From Mya arenaria (Eukaryota; Mollusca; Bivalvia; Myida; Myidae): 64,000 nt of DNA. Positions 47,901 through 59,195 of the stretch are shown piece by piece (the first letter of the stretch is position 1; every line of letters starts with the position of its first letter). The stretch is taken from the NCBI RefSeq assembly GCF_026914265.1, contig NC_069133.1, forward strand, positions 32,328,776-32,392,775, read 5' to 3'. The position numbers and the translations under genes were made by a program. The notes below the pieces were generated by a model. That model was given only the letters and a program-made list of their open reading frames with translations, did not search any database and was not told the DNA's origin.

Positions 47901-50122
47901 GACTGTTGTTTCGAACAAACAATACTGCATCATGATATTTACGGCATCCTTCGACGCCTACAACGCAAACGACCATTAAAGCGACTTTACGGGCCACTTT
48001 AGCATGAACTTCATCAAAGAATTCTATAATGACAACTGTTGTTATGTTTTTGCATGAAACATAGATTTATGCTTTATAAGCATGTGCCAAAAAGCATCCA
48101 GCGATTCTGTAATACAAACGGATTATCACATATAGATAATATAGTCTGTGGATTACCATGGCATGAAAATCCATACCTCCGAAAACCTATCTGTATTGTC
48201 GGAGTGTTTTCCTTTTTCCGATTTTTACTACATTTATTCATTTATTTTCACCTTTCAGTGAGAGTTATACATACCAAATCTTTTAAGCTATACAACACCA
48301 GAAGTAGTTTCATAAAAGAAAGTGATGTAGTTGAATAGCATGCAGAACTCGTACGGGTAAAGTTTAAAGTTAAAAACAACAACAACAAGATGCGCAAGTT
48401 GTATTAATTCATGTCCACATTCAGATGGGTATATTGGTCGCCTTTTTTAAGTTTAATTGGTGGTTTTACCTTTCTTTGAAACACATAAGAAGATCGTGTA
48501 TGAAATACATCGCCGAATGGAAATGGCTTTTCTTGTGGTCATATAACCTTAACCTGTACACGAAGTAAAAGTTTGAAAAAAACACGCTTGATCTTAATGT
48601 CAATTACAATAAATAAAAAATCGGATGTCTTTACATTTCAGGTCACATTCATGGTTCGACTGGTTCCAAGCCCAGACTGGTTTGTGGGCGTATCCTCATA
48701 TGATCTGTGTGAACGCAGGCGATGGAAGAACCATATCAAGATTGATCTTTATCCTATTGACGCAGGAACGGACAGGGGGCTTTCTTTTACCTCCCCGGAT
48801 TGGCACTCCGTGCCAAGAGAAAACATTTACTCGCTTTCACCAAACAAACCCGCTCATTCGGCCAGTTCTTTTTATTACAGCAATATTACATCACTGCCAC
48901 CTATTGCGAAAGTCTACCTTACGAAAATTGCCGAGTATCGCCGGAAAGGAAAGGTCCCGCCACCTGTAAAACAGGAAAGAAATTTAGTTATATACAGTGA
49001 TGAAACTGAATTTGAGCAACCGAGTGAAGTTATTCCAAAGTTGGAAAAGATTATTGACAAAGCAATAGAACAATCAAAAGAACCAAAAGTTAATGAAATA
49101 GAAGTTCCGAGAGCAGAACCCTTAATAGGTAATGCATTGTGGTGGTTGAATTGATCAAGAGGGTGTTTCACTGCATAGATTTATGAGTTGATAAATATAT
49201 TAACACATAGTGTAGATAACATTTATCATAGCAGTATGAATTAACGTAAGTAATTAAATTACCATTAAATACATCTCACCATACAGTCGTAAGAACTGAC
49301 AAGTTATAAAACTGCTTTAAAAAAAATCAACATTAAAGTTTAAGGATTCCTTACTGTTCATTCAAATGCAAATCACCGAACAAAACGTCAATGTTTATTT
49401 GCCAGATAAACTTTAATGGCTTAAAGTATAGTTTGATATAAAATGAAATCTAAATGCTGATTATTGGTTATATAATTTTATTTTTCATCCCTGATTGATA
49501 CTGTTACCTATGTGTTACCAGTCCATTCTATTTAACTCAATTATCCAAAAACATGACCATGACCATGTAGTTAATGGAATGTCGGTTTCAAGTGCGTTAA
49601 TTGGTGTTAATTGTTTTTTCCGACATCGTTGTTTAGTCTAGTTGTAAATTGTTTGTGTTACACGCACGCTAATAGCGGAAACAAAGCAGTGCAAATTTTG
49701 CTGACGTTCTGATTTTGCTGCAAACTGGACGAAAACTGTATGGAACGTGTAAACTGATGAGAGACAAGTTTCGTACGATATTAAGCACAATTTAGTATTT
49801 AAGTCGTTTGGGCCCGATTCTCGAACTTGTAAGTTTGCAAATTTGTCAGGAATAAATGGTGGTCTCCAATTCAAGCATGTTCAAAATTGTTAACTTAATT
49901 TTCATTTTAGCGGCGGGACCCGGCTGCCTGGTTTCCGAATGGTCAACTTGGGGAGCGTGTTCCGTGACGTGTGGGTTTGGGCGTCAGGAACGTCAACGGA
50001 ATATCCTCCGGCGTGCTGTTCATCCCGGTCACTATTGTCCCGTGCTTCGCGAGGAGCGCACGTGCGGAACAATGAGCACGTGCGAGTGGGAAGCGTTTCA
50101 GTTTTTGAACCGGAACGGCTAA
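38959..50122 (+). CDS. Spondin/mindin-like secreted matrix protein, four exons, 380 aa
   Basis: Exons: 38959-39190, 44803-45014, 48642-49128 and 49911-50122, all with GT/AG junctions and phases 1, 0, 1; total 1143 nt including TAA. Residues 1-22 form a signal peptide (NVISCVIVLVVLVMCDA). Residues about 38-265 are a spondin domain: YELAFQGAWSEKGYP, HAQWSKLIG, ALASEAVQAFAEEG, and PSPDWFVGV with its LCE. Residues about 265-310 are a charged linker. Residues about 313-368 are one thrombospondin type 1 repeat (WSTWGACSVTCGFG, six Cys). One spondin plus one TSP1 domain is the spondin-2/mindin layout (vertebrate mindin is about 330 aa), an extracellular adhesion and innate-recognition protein. Molluscs have many such genes, some in shell and byssus matrices. 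Introns 1 and 2 are packed with minisatellites. A broken exon-3 copy lies at 9170-9495. Confidence 0.88.
39496..40905 (+). repeat. 41-bp minisatellite in spondin intron 1, about 34 copies
   Basis: The unit contains attcagtgtcatgactaggg and gtatcttcacattttgtttg. It is highly homogeneous, with a/t and c/t variants (aagggg, gcattc/gtattc) distributed in runs. Confidence 0.95.
40906..42330. other. Spondin intron 1, unique part
   Basis: AT-rich intron sequence between two arrays. No exon with an open phase-matched frame was seen. Confidence 0.5.
42333..44592 (+). repeat. 45-bp minisatellite in spondin intron 1, about 50 copies (left arm)
   Basis: The unit contains cagtgtacagtaatcatggc, aaggcgtttggacattgg and ctattgg. 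It is 45 bp, a multiple of three, and lacks stops in several frames, so long artefactual ORFs run through both strands. The section at about 43860-44330 is mosaic, with extra atgtacagtaatc inserts. The unit is about 80% identical to the reverse complement of the array at 45090-47450. Confidence 0.95.
45090..47450 (-). repeat. 45-bp minisatellite in spondin intron 2, about 50 copies (right arm, inverted)
   Basis: The plus-strand unit contains caaatggccaacggtcacac and gccttgcaatggttactgtg. Reverse-complemented it reads cagtgcacagtaaccattgc and aaggcgtgtgaccgttggcc, aligning over the whole 45 bp with the left-arm unit (9 mismatches by my count). Truncated units occur near 46820 and 46940. All the ORFs through it are artefacts of the 3n period. 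Confidence 0.95.
47451..48641. other. Spondin intron 2, unique part
   Basis: AT-rich intron sequence ending at the exon-3 acceptor ttacatttcag. No other exon was recognised. Confidence 0.5.
49129..49910. other. Spondin intron 3
   Basis: Starts gtaatg and ends ttcattttag; no repeats or ORFs of note. Confidence 0.7.
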
Positions 50123-51110
50123 ACGGTCGGTTTCAAGGGTTTAAAACGTTAACGTCTGTCGATGGTACTTGGATACCGCGTATATACTTATGTAAAGTTT
50201 ATTCTCCAATGATTATTATTAATAAGATTCATTCTCTCAGCGAGCGAAATGAACAAGCGTTGGGGTCTACCCTTAAAAATATATAAATTCTATTCTTTAA
50301 ATATCAGTTTTTGACTCTAGATTAGAATATGATCATCATGATTAAGAACATTCATGATTATTTATATCATGTGCTTATATATCAGTCTGCGTTCTGTCAG
50401 CGGTGGAAAAACTTGCCTTTGACAAACATACCAATAGTGATCAGAGAGCATCACCGAATACGCAGACTTTCAGACTGGTTGATAATAATATAGTTAACTA
50501 CAGGAGTGCCATTCACTGTCAATGAGACGTACAGCTCCGAAGTGTAGCTACACATAATTATTCGTCAGAAGGGAGATAACTTATCACATATTTTAAAACT
50601 ACTTGGTGAAGAGTTAGTGAGAGTTCTGTGATTACAACTAATCTTATCTTACCAACTGTATCAATTGGCTTTCAAAGTGGAGACAACGGTTATAACTTAT
50701 ATTTTAAAAGCCTTTTAATTTGTAAAAAAAGACCGTGCATTTACCCTCATTGTATTGTGTTCATATGGGGTTTTTTTTGTATTTTTGAAGATGAGTAAAT
50801 GTTAATTCGTTATATACACTACGGGTATTGGATGTTGTGTTTGTGAAATGTATTTAGTTTTATTATATTTATCTTACGAAAAATGGATAATCGTACTTTT
50901 TGCTATTGTTGTTTTCATAGAGCTTCTTTTTATAAGTTTATGTTTTCCTAATTTTATTTTGATGTTTAAATGCGTTTTTATATTGTTTCTCTTTTTCATA
51001 CATATTTATCATATTTTGTAATTCGTTCTTTGTTTTTGGCTGATGTAAAGAATGGAAACAAAGAAATATCACATGACCTTAACTTGTTTCTGCCCAATAA
51101 TTGGATGGTA
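50123..51110. other. Spondin 3' UTR and intergenic
   Basis: AT-rich sequence after the TAA at 50120-50122. No clear AATAAA stands out close to the stop. Nothing else was recognised. Confidence 0.4.
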
Positions 51111-51111
51111 G

Positions 51112-51245
51112 CGGAGGTGGTCTTATAGGTTATACGGTCTGCCTGTGTCATTGGCATTTGGGCTTAACCCCACCGCGTCCCGTCCACGTGCACTCTCAAG
51201 CCATATGGGGGATGCCCTACCCAGTTGATGCGGTGAGTGAGTGAG
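51112..51245 (+). repeat. tRNA-derived SINE fragment
   Basis: gcggaggtggtcttataggt resembles the tRNA 5' part with a Pol III A box. ggcttaacccc about 40 bp downstream resembles a B box (GGTTCRANNCC). A GC-rich tail and a gagtgagtgag run follow. The spacing fits a tRNA-related SINE head. It is too degenerate to be a functional tRNA. Confidence 0.5.
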
Positions 51246-51504
51246 AACCAATATTAGGGGCTGTGTGACGATATAACATATCTAAAATAGGGAATTATGA
51301 AAGATAGGCCAGTCCCTATTTATAGAGAGCCTGTCACTTGGTCCATTGGAGGGATGATGCTATGCGTAGATTTATCCTTGTCAACCCTCTGATAAATGAG
51401 AATGCCGTGGTCCAGCTTGACTGGAGTCTTACAATGACTTAAGAGAACTCTGATGTTCGGAAGAAATATTCCAAGTCACACAACCAAATTCGTTCTAAAG
51501 CCCT

Positions 51505-51690
51505 GTCACGCCTAGCCGCGTTGCCGCTGCTATTGCACGGCGTTGTTAAATTTCCCGTATGGTCCGTATTTTCATGAAGATGGCGATGTCACGGCGACCT
51601 TGGCATTTTTACGGAGCTCCATGGCGTGCTACTGCGTTCCCATGGCGCTCTCACGGCACTTCCACTGCAACCACTCTCCACTTCCATCGA
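51505..51690 (-). repeat. Partial inverted copy of the 32526-33290 element
   Basis: Its reverse complement (from gaagtgccgtgagagcgcca through atggagctccgt, gccaaggtcgccgtg, acatcgccatcttc and cgcggctaggcgtgacag) matches about 33020-33280, including one terminal repeat. Only one end is present. Confidence 0.75.
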
Positions 51691-51699
51691 AAACATCCT

Positions 51700-52270
51700 A
51701 TAATGTATGCCGTTGCATTAGTAAAAGTACTTCATAAAATGAAAAAGGATAATAATATTACTTCAGTATAGTGTTTAAACGTGGTAATTGTATTCTGTTC
51801 ACTAGGTTTGACTGCTAAATTGAAATAACTACGCGATCTACTTGCAGCGTAGTTAAGTGATAGGAATTCTGACATTCAATCCGTCCATATACATCCGAGG
51901 TTGTTTTCGATTGGAGATCGGAGTTCTTTAAATAACTTTTGAGAGTGTTTAAACGTCGGCCTACTGCCACTCATCCGATACACGCTCCATGCGTCAGGTT
52001 TTGTGTTGAAAATTTGTCAGCCAATGATGATGCATTCTAAGACAGAAAGATGACCTGATATGAAGAAATAATCTTATCACAAAGAAAGTTTCGTTCGCTA
52101 CGCTCACTCCGCCTATTATTTATCATTAAACTGTTACTTCATGTCATCTAACTATAACTTAAAGAAAGGGCATCATCGTTATCAATTCTCTTATCTTCCT
52201 TTTACGTGTCTTAAGGGCAGGTTCTTATATTTGAACTAAAAAGTGACCAAGTATATTTAGTTGAGCCAAA
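51700..52270. other. Intergenic upstream of the VWC-type gene
   Basis: No clear TATA box or other feature was seen. Confidence 0.35.
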
Positions 52271-53775
52271 ATGTTGTGCAGTATAGTAATCATTTCCGGT
52301 CTGTTTGCGGGTTCCCTCGCCGCTGTGGTGAGATCAGACCCTGTTTTCATACCGTGACAGCGCCACAGGGATGTACTTGGAATGGTACTTTATATCAGGT
52401 AAGCCAGCTTTACACTTGATTATTGAAGAATAAAATAAAAGAATACATATTACGCCGGAGCTAGGGGATATGACAGTGTAATATATATGTCACGTGCGAC
52501 GCCAAACAGACACAAACAGATCCCTTCGGAGAAAAGTATGCTTGACTCTTTAGGGATCCACTGGTCTTTATATACGGTAAACTTTCAATACACACAGAAC
52601 CCAGGCTTTGCTAATTTGCATATTACCAACCAAGTTTATACAAGTTAACATATGTACTATGAACGTACTTCCGTCTATAACGGAATGTTATACAAAAAGA
52701 TCAAGCACTGCTCAGTAAATATGTTATACACATAAATTTAAGGCCCCGTTGATAGTTCGTTTCGCCTCTAGTTTTTTTCCACTTTAACTTTGGAATACCC
52801 CTCCCATACCCATCCCCACTCCAACCACCACCCCCAAAATAAAATAGAATTTCAGACGACCTAATAATGATTTAATGAAGTCAGACTAGACTGTTTTGAG
52901 CTGCTCTTCCATGTTTCGGGATAAGATTATTCCTACATATTTATGGTGATTTGAACACAAAATACAAAATCAACACATTAGAACACAGGTTTTACAATTA
53001 TAAAATAAACCTTTTACTGTTCCATCAGGTAGGCGACAGTATCCGGAAGTCCCCCTGTCAGCCATGCCAGTGTGGCCAGAACGGGCAAATATTTTGCGCC
53101 ATCGTCGACTGTTTCTTCACGCCATGTGTTGACACCGTTCAGGACCCAAACCAGTGCTGCCTAACTTATCCTAATGGTAAAACATAGAGCTGAGAACTTT
53201 TTGTTTGCTTGCGTTCCTATACTTAACTAATTTCCACAATGTTTGACTTTTGTTTGTTGCCAACCTGATGTAAATGTCGGGAAACATTTCAGTCGTCAGA
53301 TTTTAATAAGTATTCATTTGTAATGTTTCTCTTCTTGTCGGGGATTCTTTTACCTGTTCCTACAATATACATGGCTGATTATTTACCCTGTAGTACAAGA
53401 AGCACGTTTCAGGCAATAACTACCAGGGCCCAGACGGGACCATCGTCAAACAGGGTGAAGTGTATAAGCCGGACGCCTTCACCGTCTGTGAGTGCCCCCA
53501 GACGGGACCATCGTCAAACAGGGTGAAGTGTATAAGCCGGACGCCTTCACCGTCTGTCAGTGACCCCAGAACCATCGTCAAACAGGGTGAAGTGTATAAG
53601 CCGGACGCCTTCACCGTCTGTCAGTGACCCCAGAACCATCGTCAAACAGGGTGAAGTGTATAAGCCGGACGCCTTCACCGTCTGTCAGTGCCCCCAGAAC
53701 CATTTCGGCTTTGGATCGGCCACCGCCATTTGCCATCACAGGCTAGTTACCAAGGCCCCACTGGTAGTCAGTTAG
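52271..53775 (+). pseudogene. Small secreted VWC-type Cys-rich protein gene with two frame-breaking lesions
   Basis: Exon A (52271-52398) starts MLCSIVIISGLFAGSLAA, a signal peptide. It then needs one extra base, most simply in the T-run at 52344-52347, to continue into PQGCTWNGTLYQ, a typical VWC opening. Exon B (53029-53176, phases 0 and 1) gives CQPCQCGQNGQIFC and CCLTYPNG. Exon C (53413-53775) gives VKQGEVYKPDAFTVC-type sequence and ends LVTKAPLVVS, but contains a four-fold 64/68-bp tandem duplication that breaks the frame; read as is, it stops at TGA 53625-53627. With single units in both places all three exons are in frame (147 aa). VWC proteins are extracellular binding modules. The spondin gene next door has its own stop, so this is a separate gene. 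Decay or assembly error cannot be told apart here. Confidence 0.65.
53440..53699 (+). repeat. 64/68-bp tandem duplication inside the last VWC exon, four copies
   Basis: Units start at 53440, 53508, 53572 and 53636 with ccatcgtcaaacagggtgaa. Lengths are 68, 64, 64 and 64, not multiples of three. Units 2 and 3 have cagtgacccc where units 1 and 4 have (g/c)agtgcccc. They are otherwise almost identical, so the duplication is recent. Confidence 0.95.
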
Positions 53776-53779
53776 TTCA

Positions 53780-56700
53780 ACATAGAAACACCAATGACAT
53801 GCAATCATGTATTATCTGTGTGAATAAATATAAGCGTGTATAATATTGAAGTTACTTACTGGTATTATGTCATAGCTTGATGACATGGAATAAGATCTTA
53901 ATGATTAAGAATAAGCGGAGTATAACTAACTCGGAATACAATCTAATTGCCTGGCACCTTTTCAATTCCGCCACAGGGATTGTGTATCAGATGATTGGCA
54001 GTAGGCGGACGTTGAAAAAACAACGGGAAAGTTGAAATTCATAATGAGTACGCCTAGTCCTTTAAGATTGCCTTTCTGCAATTTCATCGTGTTGAACATG
54101 TAAATTGTATTCTAACTGTTCGAATATATTTTTTTTTCTAATTTTGCCAGTCCGAAATTATTTGACGTATGTAACAGCGACTTTTAAGCTCATGAAGATC
54201 TTTAGGTTTAGACGGGATCTTTCCAACTTGCAAGCAGTGGTTGCTTCCCTTTGTAGTACAGCTCGTTATTGTATCATCAAAGGAATGGATTTATTTGCGA
54301 CTAAATTTAATCTTAAGGTAATTCATATTTGCCTCCATTCACTGTATTGGTCAGTTATTAATAACATGTAAACACAGAGCTGAGATTAGCTACATCGCTC
54401 TTAGATCCAATTACAATACCAGCCCCGTTGTTTAGTTTTTGTTTAAAAGGATACTCTCACATATATATTCCACGTTGGCGACATTTTTTGAATGTGTTCA
54501 AAATGAGTTCTTCTATTTATTTTTATGAAATAAAATAAAACATAGAAACATAATGTACTAAATTTATTTTTTTCATATTTCTAACGACTGTTGGTTAAAA
54601 TTTGATTCAAAATAAAAGCCCTCGATGAGTGACCCTGTACCACATGAGCGTCTTGATTGTAACTACATATATACTAAGTATCGACACAAACGAGGCTGCT
54701 TGTTCATGAAAAAATAGGATAAGTATCCAAATACATTGCAGATGGCGGTTAAGGGATTGATTGGGTTAAAAGACTATAACATCTTCTTAACATACGTGTA
54801 CTTTAACTGTATTCCTTTCTGCATTTTCGATTACAAAGGCTAAACTAATTATAAAATAAGTGTTTCCAGATGCAACAGTCATTGTTTGTCAAAAACACGA
54901 GCGAGTCCTTTTAAGGCTTTCAGATTATCTTTTTTTAATCTAAAACTTATGATGCAAATTTTTAATACGGTTTTCTTGTATTGTAAAATGTTTGTATATA
55001 CGTTATACTAGATTCATTTTGTGGCTTATATCATAAAGAACGTTTAATTCTCACACAGTCCTCCTACAGTATGCAATCATATGTACCGTTAGTGGATTCC
55101 TTTCTACATATGTCACGCGTTCGTCATTCATACTTCGGCGTTCCGATTTGACCATAACTGGGCTCATGTCTAGTATCAGCATGCTAACATAGTAGGCAAA
55201 TGTGTGACTATATACCAAGTCATGACTGACCTGCTTTAATGATAGGTGTTGTATCTATATACAGCTTTGAAATGGTCAACGAGTCAGATATGTATTGTAT
55301 TTTAAAGTATCCTTACTTTGCAGGGTGTGCCAACAACTGGCTACAATTTCTCGAGAGTTTTTTGAGCGTAACAAGCTTGAACAGTGGCGGATTTTAGGGA
55401 ACCAAAGTTCTTACTTAAACTTCATATAACTGAATACAGATTAGTTTATCGTGATTATTATAAAAAATATATACTTTTAGTCCAAAAACACCGAGGAACA
55501 TAAATATTACATAAGTTTTACTCAAATAAATATGGTGAGTTAAGCTAATCCTGGTACTTAAGATATTTCGAGAAAGGGGGGGGGGTCATTTCGTATACAG
55601 CCTCACTATAGTCATGAATATTCGTAAATGCAAATGTTTGGTTTTTATTTCAACAGTCAGAAATTTTAAAATAGTACTTTCATATATGTAATGGATGTCA
55701 GATTAACATGTTTATGTTGGAAACAGTTATGCAGTTTTCCTTTTAATATAAAATATTTTTCCTTGGGCTTTTTAGATATTCCATCAATTATCAATTTAAT
55801 AATTTATCATTTTATATTCAAAGTGTTTGTTAATTGTTTATGCATAGCAATCGAATGTTACTTTGAATGCTTAGTTGCTGATTCAAAGAATATATCTTGT
55901 GATGTCTATTTTTACGTATATGTTGCTATTTTAATCTAACATGGAACGGCTAATATTGAAATCAGTCAGGGCTGTTAATATATATATATATTGTATTAGA
56001 TTTTAGAGCAAATGTTTCATCTACGGCATGCACTTTTTAAGAGATTGAATTTTGGAATTAGTACCTTGGGTTTGTACTTTACTTTAAACACATTGAACAA
56101 AACAGAAACAAAACAAATCGTTAATGTTTAAGTTACGAAATAACGTGTTGACATAAAGTATACATGTTTTGACATCTGAGGCCCGAGGCCTTTCAATAGT
56201 TTGAAACAGTCATACTCTCGAAATCATTAAGTAAAATTTCACCATATTTCATCGATGTTAGATCGATCACAATTTTCGGACAACTTCCGTGTATGTGGAT
56301 GTGTCTAGGTGTGTATATGTACATAATACACGAACTAATCATATATATTATTAGCCTTGGGCTCTATCTTTGACAACATACGCAAACCTTATAATGTTAT
56401 CTGACATGAACTCTTGAAAATCAACGGCCATTTTCAAGGTACATGTCACAAATTGTTAATTCTTGCACCGAAACTGTATATCCGATGATGTTATTTTGAC
56501 AACAAGTTATGAACTTCCTTGTAATACCCCCTGTCTGTATCAGAGTCGCCGTTTATGTACAAGTTTTGAGGAATCTTAATGCACTTCGACTAGTTTCTTT
56601 TTAGAGAGCATTTCTGACAAGTCATTACAAATAAAAAAAGTCTTAGGGACTTAAAAAATAAAATAAAGTATTAAAACCGGTTGTCGATATCACTTCTTTC

Positions 56701-57710
56701 TCATATCTCTCGAGCTAAAAAGAGCTTTGTTAGACCAGCAAATTAAACCCATTCTGGGTTCTTCCATCAGTCGGCTAAACTTTGCAACGATATTTTAAAG
56801 AGAAAAAATGTGTTACGCGATCGGTCATAGTGTCTATTTGAAAAGATATTTACTTCAGCCGTCTTGACATCAAGTCTTAAGCTTTATTATGTAACCATGA
56901 ACGAATATTTACATCTTATATCTATATGCGATATACATTTAATGTCCGCCATATATGGAGAGCGTACCATATATACATCAGGAAGTGGAAATATGCGCAC
57001 TTCTATACAAAACACACAGCCCGAACTAAGTAGCCTTTCATTATCGTATGGTACGATCGATTTTTGTCGAATCTTTTATTCTTGATTGCAATATATTTTT
57101 TAATAAAATAGTTTTAGATGGAAAATTGCTCCAGGCTTATTAATATGTACAATTTAAATTCATAATTATAGTTCTGACACTGGTTTTGTATTCGTTTATA
57201 ACACGGCCTCTTGTTCATAACGCTTTCAAGATCTTCAATCGGTCGGAACATGCTCAAGAGATAACAAGATGATTTTTTTACTTCCTCAACTTTATTTTCA
57301 ACCGAAAACACAGGGATTAAGTTTTTAGTTCAAACACGTATATATCAAAATATCCAGCCACATTATTAACGATGGACTCTTTAAAGTGTGTACATGAACA
57401 TGGATTTCTTAATAGTTGGATAGGTTTAACACCACATTACAGTAGAAACACTGAGCAGAAATTACAAACACAAAATTTTGTTTCTACATGTGTACATTTT
57501 TTTTCTCAATAAAACTTACAATAAACAATACAAGAGCAAAGCACCTCTATATGTACGTTTTACAAAATATTATGACTAGAAGCAACGCAGACGCAGACAC
57601 AATCAAAACACTTGTTTCTTCTCTCAGCAAATTATTTTCTGCGAAAATGTTCAATGTGTTCCGAATGACCTCCCCTCAGCGCTGCGCATGCCAGACCACC
57701 ACTGGCCTGG
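53780..57710. other. Long intergenic stretch, nothing recognised
   Basis: AT-rich with scattered short ORFs. A run of G near 55570 and a (TA)n run near 55980 are the only low-complexity marks. No exon, RNA gene or transposon domain was recognised. Confidence 0.4.
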
Positions 57711-58421
57711 TAACTACTTCCTCCTCCTTTTGCCCACTGAAAATGACAATTAACTGTCCAAAATATCACCTCTCAAACAATGTATAAGTATTTTATGTAG
57801 TGTGCATAAAATACATTCTTAATTATCACATAAATATGGCATATATACACAATATTGTATATTCGCTGTATACTTTGTACAAACGTGATTAAATAGAGTT
57901 CTGAGACTTTAAAATGATTAACTATATTTGGCTTTGTTAAGTCAAGTCTTAATAAGTAATTTTGCTAAATGTAAAAGCGTGCCACGCTGAAGATTTTTCT
58001 AGAAATTTAGGCTAACACACACCAGCCTGCTTGTTTACTTACATTTAATATCCATTAATTTAAAATAGAAATAACAAATATGTTTGAAAAATGCATAGCT
58101 TTTTTCATTTCTTTAGTTTGTCTTGAAACGATACATTTTACGGAAAGCCATAACACTCATGCGTGAATTATGGCCAAAACTTTTGCTGGTAAGATATGTG
58201 TTTAAGGAAAAAAGCACACGATGCCTTTTTTAATAACAAAATGATAAAGTGCTAGATTATACATTTACGAAAAGTGGTGAAGCGATAGAAATGAAATCAA
58301 GAGCAAAATAAAAGTAAGAATGCCAATGGCATAGCAGGCAAAGCAGGAAAGACAAAGTATCAACAAAACCAGTGCGTAAATGCTATATTACCTTTATCAT
58401 GCACATAAATAAGTGTGCAGT

Positions 58422-58582
58422 TTATTTTCCCCGGCTCATGCCCTGCCTACCCTGCATGACCGGCATACCCGGCATACCCTGCATAGTCTGCATACCCTGC
58501 TGCATGGGGAACATCATGGGGGTGGGGACACTTGTGGGCATGTTAAAAGGGAGCATTGGAGCAGGGGGTGGGGGCATCATGC
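58422..58582 (-). CDS. Alternative terminal exon (Met/Pro-rich) of the Met/Gly/Asn-rich gene
   Basis: On the minus strand tggcaacacag precedes a frame in phase 1, matching the donor at 60530. It reads MMPPPPAPMLPFN, then MFPMQQGMQTMQGMPG and PVMQGRQGMSRGK with TAA (58422-58424). Joined to exon 1 it gives 401 aa and carries on the same Met-Gly-Gln style as the end of exon 1 (MMGRGMMPGMG). An AATAAA overlaps the stop codon. It competes with the exon at 59196-60088; both cannot be used in one mRNA because each ends in a stop. Confidence 0.65.
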
Positions 58583-58599
58583 CTGTGTTGCCATAGAAA

Positions 58600-59190
58600 C
58601 AATAATGAGGAAATGGTTTGGGTTGCTATGGCATTTAAGCGAAATAAATTTGATTGAAATAATGCAATGCACACGGACACTCGCAGCCTCTCCCGAACGT
58701 TACAACCAGATGATAGGCATGTGTACCCTGTATTCTTCGACGAACAGTGTCCCTTGACACTTTAAGCCAAGGAGAGAAAACGAATTATAACAAAATGTTC
58801 TCTAAATAGAATGATATAAATGTTATTAGTAGTATTATCTTTGTGGCATGATTTGTCCGCGTTTTTGTTAACAACTTGTGTGTACCAATATGGTATCATT
58901 TATCAAACAATGGTTGGTTTTCAACAATTTTATTATAAAAATAATAACAAAATTAATAATGAACAATATTAATGAACATATCTTAAAACCTAGGTAACTG
59001 AAGTGTGTCATTATGTGATATGAAAACTAGTACAATGTAAAACAAAAGTGACAAGACTTGGGATATAACAATTCTAGATACAAACGAAGCCGCATTTTTG
59101 GATAAATTACTGGTATTTTACAAAGCAATTAAAAATAAGTTTGTGCAAACTAAATAGAGAAATAATAAATACGCAATGCCCTTAAAATGT
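58600..59190. other. Between the two terminal exons
   Basis: AT-rich. It probably contains the 3' UTR of the 59196-60088 exon (a reverse AATAAA lies at about 58928-58933) and intron for the longer splice form. Confidence 0.4.
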
Positions 59191-59195
59191 CGAAA

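Noticed and set aside
48642..53775. Spondin and VWC exons as one gene
   Set aside because: Exon 4 of the spondin gene ends with TAA at 50120-50122, and the VWC exons begin with their own signal peptide at 52271.
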